The notes beneath the pieces are model-generated. The model saw only the letters and a list, made by a program, of their open reading frames with translations, had not been told where the DNA came from and did no database searches. The position numbers and the translations under genes were made by a program. Below are positions 15,927-25,308 of a DNA stretch of 64,000 bases, one piece after another. The DNA comes from Cyclobacteriaceae bacterium (GTDB taxonomy: Bacteria > Bacteroidota > Bacteroidia > Cytophagales > Cyclobacteriaceae), in NCBI GenBank assembly GCA_019694875.1, contig JAIBBC010000001.1:1619501-1683500 (forward strand), given 5' to 3'. Position 1 is the stretch's first letter; each line of letters opens with the position of its first letter.

Positions 15927-18900
15927 TTAAATGGCTATAGCATCATATTCCTCCTTTGACAATAAATAATTTGGCTCAACTACTTTTACTTCTTCATAAC
16001 TCAAGTCATAAAGTCTGTATATTAAATTATCGATTTCACCTTCTAAAGCACTAACCGACTTACCATTGTACTTGAGTTTTAGAATTGCTTTTGTGCGCAT
16101 TTCAATTTCTGAAATAAGATAATTACTTGGAGAAGGAAAGCCAAGCTGTTTAATATAATCTGCCTTGATGGCTAGATTCAGAAATTTTGTTGAAAAGAGG
16201 TAATCAATCAATCTGGAATTAATGATGCCAATTAAAAAGTAGACGGAATACTTGTTTGTCTTTGGAACTACAAAATTGATTCCTTGTGAACCATAAATTC
16301 CTAGTTCATCAACAGTAGCTACTATCCTTGGCTTTAATCTCTCATTTCTAGTGTTCTGGATAATTATTTTGGGAACAATCTCAAGTAATGATTCGTCTCT
16401 AGCCCATTGCAATGAGTACCAAGGTATTGCTCCATTCATGCATTCTCTCCGTTTCGATAATTCTTCTTTGAATGGTAAAATGTACTTTTTAGTTAAAGGA
16501 TAGTTCGAAATATTGGTCTTTGGGTTTAGGTAAAGTATTCTTCTTTCAGAATTCTTAATAAACCATTTGCCAAAATCTCTTCCATGGAGCAAAGGTTTCA
16601 ATAACTCCTTCTCAATTAATTTACTTCTCCATTGATCAGGTTCATCAAAAATAAAAATCGGATTATTTCCTGTAACAATTCCTTGAAAAACATCAAAATG
16701 AGTTTCTATGTTAATATTTACCTTATTGAACAGCTTTTCAAATAGACCGTTTGAGTCAGCATCATTACTTACACTAATTACGTTATCGAACTTCTCAAAG
16801 TAATTTGGCGAAACAATAGTTGTCCTAGGCTTCTTGAAGTCTAATGCTTCAGTTAGCTTTATTTCATTATTGCCCTTTTTATTTAGTAATAGAATTACTG
16901 TATCCACTGTTACTTCTGAAAATATATTATTTCCAGTGTAGAATACTGTGTTCAGCCACCTGTTATTGAGAATCTTATTTCTTAATGGTTTATAACTCAG
17001 ATTATTTAAAACAATTGACGGAATAATGTATGCGAGTTTACCATCAGGCTTTAATAATGAGGTTAATGAAAAATCTAGAAAGATTCCAAAAATGTCTGTC
17101 CGCTTATAAAACGTATCAAATCTCAACTTTAAAGCTTCTTTTACATCCTTTTCAATTAGTTCAACATTTATGTAAGGAGGATTCGCTATAACTATATCAA
17201 AGCCTGACCGATCTATTAATTGGTCATTCATGATTTCTGGAAAGTCTAGCTTCCAGTCAAAAAAATCCAAGTGTTCCTTCTGCTTTTGCTTTTTGACGTT
17301 GAGTCTTTTTATTTGAGCTTTCCAGCCCAACACTTTGTGATAATTTTCGGTTGCTTTAGCAAATTTCTTTTTATCCGTAAAACTGGAAGCTTTTGGCTCA
17401 GAATCTTGGTTGGCAAGCTTAATCATCAACTGCAACTGGTTAATAAGCAAGTCAATTTTCAGATTGCGGATATCAGCAGCTAATTTCTTTTTATCGCTAT
17501 CTGGATTAAAGCTCTCCTTTTGCTCAATACTGATTCTTCGCAAAAGTTTCTTTTTGGTTGCAGCAAGTTCAGCACCAAACAAACCATGGCTGGTATCATT
17601 AACTTTCCAATCAATATCAATAATATCATCGTTCAGCTTACTCACTAATGAGTTACCCACTACTATTTTATAATCTAGATTAGGGAGTGCTGTTGGCACG
17701 GGTTCATCTACAATTAAGCTTAACCAAAACCTCAAACGCGCAATGTCTACTGCACCCTTTTCAATATCCACTCCATAAATACTGTTTTGTATAATGTTCA
17801 ACTTTACTTTATTGGGTTGCCAGATTTCCATCTCCCAAACGCTACCTACTATATCTGGGCTTGCATCATATAGCACATGTACACAATGAAATATCTCATT
17901 GAGTAATCCCATTGGGAATGCGCCTGAGCCAATGGCAGGGTCGCAAATTTTTACTTCCTTTAAGGCTTTGGAGAGTGGCTTATCGAATTCAATCACTTTA
18001 CCCGCTGCCTTTTGAGTTACAAAGTTGTGTAGTGCTCTTTCAATTAAAGCAGCATCACGATCCGACTGAGGCCAAAAATTATTTTGGGCTAAATAGGTCT
18101 TGAGGTATTCAAATAAACTCTCCTGGCACATGTAGTGCACAATTTCTTTAGGTGTATAAAAAGCCCCCTTGTCTTTATTGTCTTCCAACAGGTTTTCAAA
18201 AATGTGGCCGAGCATTTCGGGGTCAACCGCTACTTCTTTAAAGTCAGGGTCATCTTCAACGATGGTAAAGTTGTAGTTGTTCAGTGTGTCAAAGAAGGCC
18301 GCAAAGATTTCCCATTTTATCGTAAGGCCGTGAGGATGATTTTCATCTTTCTCAAACAAACCACCATTGAGGTAAGGTACTTTGCCAAAGTTGGTCTTTT
18401 GAATGATGCAGTCCTCGTCTTGCCTGCTACGTTTGTCATTAAGTGTATCAAAGAAAAGTGGCTCCAGGTAATGATGATAAAACAAGTCATTCTGTTTTGC
18501 CTTCTCTACAAAGGTTTTCATAAAGGCTTCATCGCCACCTTCCCATTTGGTTTTGCATCCAAGCCAACCTTTCTTTTGCAAGAAATAGAGAAATACCACA
18601 CGTCCCATCATTTTCTTTACAAAGTCGCGTGCGCTTTTTTCCTGCTTTTCTTGACTTGTTTCTTTAAATAGCGACAACCGTGAAGGACTTTTTATAATGT
18701 CATCTACAAAGTGCTGGTAGATATCTTTATACTCTTTAAAGAATTTTTTCGATAATGCCTCTACTGAGAAAGCTTCTTCGAGGTCTTTAAGTGTTTTATT
18801 GGGATTACTAGCCAGTTTCAGGAAACGATCTGCGGCAGTGCGACCTTTTTCTCCAACGCCAAAAACGTAAGTGTAACTGTCTGGTTTTTTGTCAAATGTT

Positions 18901-19283
18901 TTGTGGTCACCCGTAAATTCTTTTACTACCAGCGTGAAACGCCATTTGGTATTATCGGCATTGTGAAAAACGGCAATTACAGCCTGGTAATTTGGTATCA
19001 CTTCTCCAGCCACAAGACTGCGCACCGATTTTACATTGCGGTCGAGTCGTATATTATCTTTCACAAGTACCTCACAAAGCATCAGTGTTTCATGGCTTGC
19101 CAGTTCTGTTTGGCCATGCATTTTTATGAACCCTGCTTTTTCTTCTTTCGCTTTCGTATCGCGGGCGAGGTCAGTTTGTATTAAATTGAATTGAAATTCA
19201 GGGAACACGAAGTTCATCACCTTCTTCCAGTTGTTCCAGTTGAATTCAGATTCAAAAATTTGTTGGAGTTCTTGTTGGGTCAT
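15927..19283 (-). CDS. Type IIG (Eco57I-class) restriction-modification enzyme
   Basis: 1118 residues. The N-terminal part has a nuclease-like region (conserved EEKAGFIKMHGQ area) and a helical connector. The methyltransferase carries motif I CDPAIGSGAFPMGLL near residue 450 and motif IV DIVIANPPYINVEL near residue 700, as in N6-adenine enzymes of the Eco57I group. The C-terminal ~350 residues (GRDFGKWFIKN onward) look like a target-recognition domain. Single-chain enzymes of this class both methylate and cut. The next gene upstream encodes a PLD-helicase, so this could instead be the methylase of a helicase-coupled system. Confidence 0.85.
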   Translation of the reverse strand: MTQQELQQIFESEFNWNNWKKVMNFVFPEFQFNLIQTDLARDTKAKEEKAGFIKMHGQTELASHETLMLCEVLVKDNIRLDRNVKSVRSLVAGEVIPNYQAVIAVFHNADNTKWRFTLVVKEFTGDHKTFDKKPDSYTYVFGVGEKGRTAADRFLKLASNPNKTLKDLEEAFSVEALSKKFFKEYKDIYQHFVDDIIKSPSRLSLFKETSQEKQEKSARDFVKKMMGRVVFLYFLQKKGWLGCKTKWEGGDEAFMKTFVEKAKQNDLFYHHYLEPLFFDTLNDKRSRQDEDCIIQKTNFGKVPYLNGGLFEKDENHPHGLTIKWEIFAAFFDTLNNYNFTIVEDDPDFKEVAVDPEMLGHIFENLLEDNKDKGAFYTPKEIVHYMCQESLFEYLKTYLAQNNFWPQSDRDAALIERALHNFVTQKAAGKVIEFDKPLSKALKEVKICDPAIGSGAFPMGLLNEIFHCVHVLYDASPDIVGSVWEMEIWQPNKVKLNIIQNSIYGVDIEKGAVDIARLRFWLSLIVDEPVPTALPNLDYKIVVGNSLVSKLNDDIIDIDWKVNDTSHGLFGAELAATKKKLLRRISIEQKESFNPDSDKKKLAADIRNLKIDLLINQLQLMIKLANQDSEPKASSFTDKKKFAKATENYHKVLGWKAQIKRLNVKKQKQKEHLDFFDWKLDFPEIMNDQLIDRSGFDIVIANPPYINVELIEKDVKEALKLRFDTFYKRTDIFGIFLDFSLTSLLKPDGKLAYIIPSIVLNNLSYKPLRNKILNNRWLNTVFYTGNNIFSEVTVDTVILLLNKKGNNEIKLTEALDFKKPRTTIVSPNYFEKFDNVISVSNDADSNGLFEKLFNKVNINIETHFDVFQGIVTGNNPIFIFDEPDQWRSKLIEKELLKPLLHGRDFGKWFIKNSERRILYLNPKTNISNYPLTKKYILPFKEELSKRRECMNGAIPWYSLQWARDESLLEIVPKIIIQNTRNERLKPRIVATVDELGIYGSQGINFVVPKTNKYSVYFLIGIINSRLIDYLFSTKFLNLAIKADYIKQLGFPSPSNYLISEIEMRTKAILKLKYNGKSVSALEGEIDNLIYRLYDLSYEEVKVVEPNYLLSKEEYDAIAI

Positions 19284-19318
19284 AGATTAAAGCACTCATT
19301 TAAACAATACAATTAATT

Positions 19319-22300
19319 TTAACCAGAGAACGATTCGGAGATAATGATCTCTGGTAGCTGACTTTCCTTTATTGGTTTATCAACTTCATCTATTACTTCT
19401 TCTACTTCCTCACCCTCAAGCAAAGGATAGGAAGTTAGAATTTTCATTAATCCATGAAACTGATCTACGCGGTTCGTTTTGCCTTCTTTTACTTTCTTTA
19501 AAAGCTTATTGATTTCTCGTGGCAATTTTTGAAAACGGCCAACCCTTATTGCTTGGCGTGCCGCAATGATTGTTTTCTTTTCATCATCATTAACAAAATC
19601 GAAGGTTAGCATAGCAGAGACAAATGCAATTGCCCTCGTTTCATTTGGGCCTAACTTTGCAAGTATACGTTCACCCACACCCTTTACCAGCATCTCCAAC
19701 TTAAATGTTTCAAGAGCTAATGACACATGATCATAATGATGCTGGTGTATGGGAATTGCCTTTTCTGTTACCTTCGCTTCGAAGATGCGAGCAGCCTCAA
19801 CAAAAGTTAACTCACTTAGTGAGTTCGTTCCCTGGCAATAATAGAAACTGTCACGCTTATTGTTTTTCAAATAGGCTATTGTGGCATCCGTGCGAGTTTT
19901 TTCTTTCCGCCCAGCTCGTGCGCGTTTGGGCATATTCTGAATCTTCTTGAATTGCTCAGGATATTGTTGTTTAAATTTTCGTAGCTCACTTAAAAAAATG
20001 AGTCTTTCATCTCGATCCTCTTCGGGTATGCGTTCAAACAAGCCAAAGCTGTTGTACTCTTCTTCCTCCGTGTAAATCTGGCTGTCTTCACCCAACGCGG
20101 AGTGGAACCCCTGGAGTTTTACAAATGCTTTTTTATTGAGGTCAATATCATTATCAGCCTGCGTGGTGGGGAAGAAGTTGTAGATATAGATTCGCTTTGA
20201 CTTGGTACCCACTCTGTTTACACGGCCAATTCGTTGCATAAGACGTGTGGCGTTCCAGGGTATATCATAGTTCACAATCATATTTGAACGATGCAGGTTC
20301 ACGCCTTCGGCTAGTACTTCAGTTGTTATGATGATATTGAAATCGTCTTTCTGTTTCATCAAATCATAGTTGGCATCGAAGTTTTCAGCAATGGTGTCTA
20401 CATAATTGCTCATGTTGCTGCTATCGATGGCCAGCATTTTGGTGAAGCCGTGTTTCTTCAGCTCTTCATATAGGTAGTTGGTGGTCTCTTTTGATTCAGA
20501 GAAAAGAACCAGTTTACCATTATCGTTAATCTCCTTTGAAAAGAACTCACCTTTAAGTTTGCTAATTAGCTTATCCAACTTTGGGTCAGTAGTTACATTG
20601 CCCCAAAGACTAATTAGTTTATCAAGCACTTCCTGATCGTGTTTTATGCCTTCCAGAAAGCCAGGTTTAAAATCATCCGCGTTAAATTGGCGAATAAGGT
20701 TAGGGTCATCGCTTTCTTCGAGTATTGCAACTAGCTCTTGCTCATTATCGTCATGAATAAACTCGTTGACGTTAAGTTTAGGTGCAATAAAGATTCGGTT
20801 GTTTTCAAACATTTTCACCATCGCGCTATTAGCCTGGTGATAACGATGCAAACTCATTTTAAAAGCATGAAAGCTGCTGTCGATACGCTTTACCAATAGT
20901 GTTTTCATGAGCATAGCCAACTGCTCAGAAATCATGTCGGCCTGCTTATAAACACCTTTCACATCTTCCTTTAAATACTTGATTGCCTGATACCGGAAAT
21001 ATTTGAGCCCACCATTTGCACCACGAATTAACGTGAATGATTCTTCATAGAGCTGGTCTAAGTGTGTATCTAATTCATATAATACCTGACGTGGCGGAAT
21101 GATATCAGGAAAAGCAACGCCTTGCTGTTGAATGTCAATGCGATACTCTTCCGTTTCGCGAAGGTCGGTGCGTGTTCTTCGCACTATTAAAGGTTGCAAC
21201 ACCTTTACCCGAATCTCATCATAAATGCGTTTTACTTCCTGAGCAATTTTTCTTCTGTCCTGTAGAAATCTAATTTTTCGATAATCATCGATTAATGGTC
21301 TGAAGAAGTGCTGCAAGTTTCCAATTTCCAATGTTGATTGCTTCGAATCCTGAAAAAGATAAATCTGATTTCGAATATCTTCTGGCCTGTTATTAAGGGG
21401 TGTAGCAGTAATAAGCACCACTTTCTTTTCAGTTGTACCATCAGCTGCTGGTCTTCTTCGAGGTGTCTTGCAAAGCTTTTGCAGTTTGTTGAACATTTCT
21501 GATTCATCACTGCGGAACTTATGCGCTTCATCCACAATGATTAAATCGTAATCATCGGGATTCACCACTTTATGTAAGCTTCCATTGGTAATAAAAGTTA
21601 CACCCGGAACATCGAAATCATAAATGACTTTTTGCCAAGCCTTTTCTAGAGGAGGTGTATGAATAATGAGTGTCTTTGTTCTTGGGCCAGTGCGCCAGTA
21701 GAATTTCTTGGCGATGATAGCTGCAACAATAGTTTTCCCTAATCCGACAACATCAGATAAGAAGAAGCCATTGTGCTTCATCAATTTTTGGTAGCCCTCA
21801 TTTACTGCATCGACCTGGTAGCGGAGTTTGGTGTAACCTTTTGGGAGGTCTTCAATGGATTCGGGGTCGTACTCAATACTTTTTCCGAAGTATTCTATAA
21901 GAAACTTGATATAAATTTCAAATGGCGTAAAGTTTTCATTCAAATAGGTGGAGTCTTTTGTTGACTCAACGTCTTCTGGACTAATATCTATTGATTCTTC
22001 CCACAGTTCATCAAAAGTTTTAGTGGCATACGCTACATCATCGAAGTCGCGGAGCTCTACATTGAATTCGAAATTGGTTTCAAGTCCTGGCACAGTAAGA
22101 TTGCTGGAGCCAGTAATTACTGAACCAGTATTATGTGAATTGAAAGGCTCTGGTCGGAAAATGTAAATCTTAGCATGAATGTTTTTATCTGGATGGGCTT
22201 TTATCTGAATCTTGCCTGCACTCACATCATGAATAAATTCCAAGATACCATCCTCTACATCTTTTGAATAGTCGGCAGCCTGGATATCGTTCTTTAATCT

Positions 22301-22570
22301 TTTAAAAAACTCATCGCGGGTTTCATTCGCATTGAATTTAAACTCAAGACCCTTCACGGCAGCCTCTCCAATCTTATCGTCAACATTAATCCCCACCAGA
22401 ATCCGAACCTGCTTTACATCCTTCAAGTATTGGCGAATTCTGAAGTATCCGGAAGAGCGAAAATATCCAACCAATGCATCAAAGGCGGCTACCTTAGTGT
22501 AGGTAAATACACCCTTAAATTTTTCTAATAGTGTGTTCTCCTTAGAGTTAGTAAAAAATTTGGTAGACAT
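19319..22570 (-). CDS. PLD-nuclease/SNF2-type helicase fusion
   Basis: 1083 residues, first gene of the restriction cluster. An N-terminal phospholipase-D-like domain has HAKIYIF followed by GSSNLTVPGLETNFEFN (one HKD-type site near residue 130). The SF2 helicase follows: LSDVVGLGKT (near 277), VDEAHKF (near 347), ITATPLNNRP, and a C-terminal lobe with MQRIGRVNRVGT. PLD-helicases accompany methylases in several defence systems, where the helicase moves on DNA and the PLD part cuts. It lies 35 bases ahead of the type IIG gene. Confidence 0.85.
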   Translation of the reverse strand: MSTKFFTNSKENTLLEKFKGVFTYTKVAAFDALVGYFRSSGYFRIRQYLKDVKQVRILVGINVDDKIGEAAVKGLEFKFNANETRDEFFKRLKNDIQAADYSKDVEDGILEFIHDVSAGKIQIKAHPDKNIHAKIYIFRPEPFNSHNTGSVITGSSNLTVPGLETNFEFNVELRDFDDVAYATKTFDELWEESIDISPEDVESTKDSTYLNENFTPFEIYIKFLIEYFGKSIEYDPESIEDLPKGYTKLRYQVDAVNEGYQKLMKHNGFFLSDVVGLGKTIVAAIIAKKFYWRTGPRTKTLIIHTPPLEKAWQKVIYDFDVPGVTFITNGSLHKVVNPDDYDLIIVDEAHKFRSDESEMFNKLQKLCKTPRRRPAADGTTEKKVVLITATPLNNRPEDIRNQIYLFQDSKQSTLEIGNLQHFFRPLIDDYRKIRFLQDRRKIAQEVKRIYDEIRVKVLQPLIVRRTRTDLRETEEYRIDIQQQGVAFPDIIPPRQVLYELDTHLDQLYEESFTLIRGANGGLKYFRYQAIKYLKEDVKGVYKQADMISEQLAMLMKTLLVKRIDSSFHAFKMSLHRYHQANSAMVKMFENNRIFIAPKLNVNEFIHDDNEQELVAILEESDDPNLIRQFNADDFKPGFLEGIKHDQEVLDKLISLWGNVTTDPKLDKLISKLKGEFFSKEINDNGKLVLFSESKETTNYLYEELKKHGFTKMLAIDSSNMSNYVDTIAENFDANYDLMKQKDDFNIIITTEVLAEGVNLHRSNMIVNYDIPWNATRLMQRIGRVNRVGTKSKRIYIYNFFPTTQADNDIDLNKKAFVKLQGFHSALGEDSQIYTEEEEYNSFGLFERIPEEDRDERLIFLSELRKFKQQYPEQFKKIQNMPKRARAGRKEKTRTDATIAYLKNNKRDSFYYCQGTNSLSELTFVEAARIFEAKVTEKAIPIHQHHYDHVSLALETFKLEMLVKGVGERILAKLGPNETRAIAFVSAMLTFDFVNDDEKKTIIAARQAIRVGRFQKLPREINKLLKKVKEGKTNRVDQFHGLMKILTSYPLLEGEEVEEVIDEVDKPIKESQLPEIIISESFSG

Positions 22571-22730
22571 AGATCACTTCAATCCAAAAAATAGCAAATA
22601 ACCATCAAAAAACACATTTTTTGAAGGGGTTTGTTGATAAATGAAGATTAAATAATGGATTAAAAGAAGCGGGTATTTGCTATGTAAGTCACTAGTGCGT
22701 ATAATTTAGTTTTTAGTTCATGTAATATCA

Positions 22731-24986
22731 TCACTTCACCTTTATGATCGGAATAAAGTCAGATAGCAATTTGATTTTTTCAGTTAAGGGTTTATTGTAT
22801 ATCTCTGGAGAATTTGGGAGGCGAATAGGGGCCGGCATGACATCAATCAAATTTTTTAAGTAAGCTGACTTAATCGCGTAGTTTACGTTTTCAGAATTAA
22901 AGTATTCTTTGTTGAGAGCCGATGAGGTTATTCCCACCAGATTTCCTTTGCTATCAAATAATGGCCCACCGCTATTACCAGGTTGAATTGGCACCGAAAT
23001 TTGATAGACTGTGATATCTCCCTGAATCCCTGTTTTAGAGCTAATCTTGCCGTCCGTAAACTTTACTTCTTCGCCCATTACGTTGGCCAACGGATAGCCC
23101 AACGCAAACACATCCGTTCCCACATCTTTTGTTTCCGTGTTAAATACGTAAGGGATTTTTGCCAGCGATTTAAATTGAGTATCGGAAACCTGAATAACAG
23201 CTAGATCATTTTGTTTGTCAGTAGCCACAACTTTAGCTGAATAAACATGCTTCGTGCCCTTTTGGTAGAACTCGACCTGTATTGAACTTGCGTCTTTTAT
23301 TACATGATAGTTTGTGGCAATGTAACCTTCCTCATTAATGAAGAAACCTGATCCATTTCCTTTCCACTCACCTGAACTGCCGGGAATGTATTTTGGCTTT
23401 TTCTTTTGAATATCATCCGTTGCGAGAAATTGTTTAACCTGCATGGCCTCCAGTATATATTCACCAGAGCTATAAGCAATCATTCCAAAATTATTACCTC
23501 TTAGGTCTTTAGCTTTTAGTTTTTCAATTACTCTGCCGTTGATAGAGAAAATGAAAGTGTCGTCTAGTTTTATGATTTTTAAATGATTCCGCTCATTACC
23601 AGTATTTATTGCATCAGATCGTGTCCACTCTTTTAACCGAATGTCTATGCCCTCAAGTCTCTCAAGTATCAGATAGGAGCCATACTCAGAAATAAGAAAC
23701 TGGAAATAATTTCCCCAATCTTTAAAACCGAAGAACATGCCGTATGCTTCTTTTCCCTTACCTGTTTTCTTCTGAATGATTGACTCGATAGAGTAATCTG
23801 AGGTTTGTTCTAATGGAATATAATTACCTCGTACCGCAGTTTTGTCTTTGCTTACTACAAGCTTTACCTCATTGTCTGAGGTTATGGTAGATTCACTGCC
23901 ATCAGTTTTGTTCTCCCAGGTCTCTTTGTTCAATGCGAATATTTGATTGTAAACCAATGCTGCCTGACCTAACTCATCATACTCAATGAAATTTCCATCT
24001 GTTAATTTACCTTGATCATAAGTTGCCTGAACTTTAAGGTTGCCGGTTCTATACCATTCGGTGTATTCTCCATGCATCGTGCCATGATCATAGTTAGTCT
24101 CACTTTTCACCTGACCATTATCATAATAAAAAGTGTTCTTGCCATTTATCTTGTTATTGTAATAATATCTTTTTTGCTCGGTGTTGCCATTTTTAAAATA
24201 CCAGGTGGCTTCGCCTTCATGAAAGTTTTTTCCTTCATCATCATAGTCCAGATAAACAGCAGTAAACTCGGATTGAAGTTGTCCGGTTATGTAATAGTCC
24301 TTAACAATTCCAGTGGGTTTGTTGGGAGCTTCATACGTTACCAAGCGGTAAAATGCAGCCTCTTTTTGCGCACAGCGATTCCAGTTTTCATCAAAGTATT
24401 CCGTTACTCTAACTCCGAGCGTTGGTTTGTAGCCCGTTGTCTTTTCAGAGATTTTAGAAACTGGATAGTATGCCTGTAGATAGGTGATTGTGCCATCATA
24501 ATTTGTGAGTTTGCCCGTATACATTCGGTCGGAAACGGAGAACCCTTCGAACTTTGCACCGTTTGCAAAGTAGACTGTGCCGTATCCGTGAATGCGATAG
24601 TTGACAAATTCTCCACTGTACCTTTGACCATCTGCTGAATACATGCTACCCTTACCCATTAATTGACCATTTACAAATTGGCCTTCTCTAACTGTACCAT
24701 CTTTATGAGTAAACTTGCCCTTGCCTTCACGTATACCGTTTTTGAATTCACCTTCGTAGGTGGATTCATACTCGCCATTTTTATATTTTAATAATTTTCC
24801 AAATCCATTCGCCTTTCCATTAATGCAGTCTCCTTCCCAGGTGAGGGTGACACCATCACTGAAATAGGGGTCAAGTAGTTTGCAGCCTTGTGTATTACAA
24901 ACTACCCATTCATCTTTTAATGTTTGAGCCTGAGCTAATGTGAATGTGAGTGCTAACGAAAATGATAGCGTGAATTTCCTTATCAT
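22731..24986 (-). CDS. Secreted MORN-repeat / trypsin-like serine protease
   Basis: 751 residues from the ATG at 24986, which gives a clean signal peptide (MIRKFTLSFSLALTFTLAQA); an upstream ATG at 25043 would bury it. Residues ~35-170 hold MORN repeats of the type YEGEFKNGIREGKGKF. Further MORN_2/YwqK-like repeats follow (residues ~210-320), then a beta-sandwich-like middle region. The last ~190 residues are an HtrA/S1-type protease: TNYHVIKD (His), KQNDLAVIQV (Asp) and IQPGNSGGPLF (Ser). Export implies a role in the periplasm or at the surface. The upstream region carries a dyad shared with the gene at 27845. Confidence 0.85.
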   Translation of the reverse strand: MIRKFTLSFSLALTFTLAQAQTLKDEWVVCNTQGCKLLDPYFSDGVTLTWEGDCINGKANGFGKLLKYKNGEYESTYEGEFKNGIREGKGKFTHKDGTVREGQFVNGQLMGKGSMYSADGQRYSGEFVNYRIHGYGTVYFANGAKFEGFSVSDRMYTGKLTNYDGTITYLQAYYPVSKISEKTTGYKPTLGVRVTEYFDENWNRCAQKEAAFYRLVTYEAPNKPTGIVKDYYITGQLQSEFTAVYLDYDDEGKNFHEGEATWYFKNGNTEQKRYYYNNKINGKNTFYYDNGQVKSETNYDHGTMHGEYTEWYRTGNLKVQATYDQGKLTDGNFIEYDELGQAALVYNQIFALNKETWENKTDGSESTITSDNEVKLVVSKDKTAVRGNYIPLEQTSDYSIESIIQKKTGKGKEAYGMFFGFKDWGNYFQFLISEYGSYLILERLEGIDIRLKEWTRSDAINTGNERNHLKIIKLDDTFIFSINGRVIEKLKAKDLRGNNFGMIAYSSGEYILEAMQVKQFLATDDIQKKKPKYIPGSSGEWKGNGSGFFINEEGYIATNYHVIKDASSIQVEFYQKGTKHVYSAKVVATDKQNDLAVIQVSDTQFKSLAKIPYVFNTETKDVGTDVFALGYPLANVMGEEVKFTDGKISSKTGIQGDITVYQISVPIQPGNSGGPLFDSKGNLVGITSSALNKEYFNSENVNYAIKSAYLKNLIDVMPAPIRLPNSPEIYNKPLTEKIKLLSDFIPIIKVK

Positions 24987-25308
24987 ATTTTCTTTGTTTA
25001 CATGTGGTGAGTGACACTGCCATTTCTTTAATGGCGTAAACAAAGGTGATTTTAGGCTAAAGGTTTATCAAATCTCTGCAAGGTTGCAGTTATTATAGTT
25101 AGGATTCTTTAACAGAACTTGAACGCTGACTTGTATTTGGATGTTGTCGTTCAGTAAAATTGATTTATGTATAACTCACAAGGCAACGTAAAGTATAAAA
25201 TTAAATTTTGAATGCACCTTCAGCAAATATGAAATTTTGATACTTTACATGTTATCAGACTAGGAATAAAATATCTTCAGTTGCGAAGTGTTACTGAAAG
25301 ACTTCGAA
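24987..25308. other. Intergenic region with one dyad element
   Basis: The stretch separates the start of the MORN-protease gene from the end of the WG-repeat gene. It is AT-rich and holds no convincing ORF. The only structure seen is the near-palindromic element at 25071-25091, annotated separately. Confidence 0.5.
25071..25091 (-). promoter_or_regulatory. Shared dyad element upstream of MORN-protease gene
   Basis: The plus strand reads AATCTCTGCAAGGTTGCAG, and the same element with two changes occurs at 28992-29012. The core GCAA-GTTGC is a near-dyad. It lies 85 bases upstream of the chosen start, about 30 bases before a CACCTTTG that resembles a Bacteroidota -7 box. A shared operator is the likely role. 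Confidence 0.45.

Noticed and set aside
15927-22570. BREX or DISARM assignment for the methylase and PLD-helicase pair
   Set aside because: The other marker genes of those systems (for example brxC/pglZ, or the DISARM drmB-type gene) were not seen, so only type IIG plus PLD-helicase is claimed.
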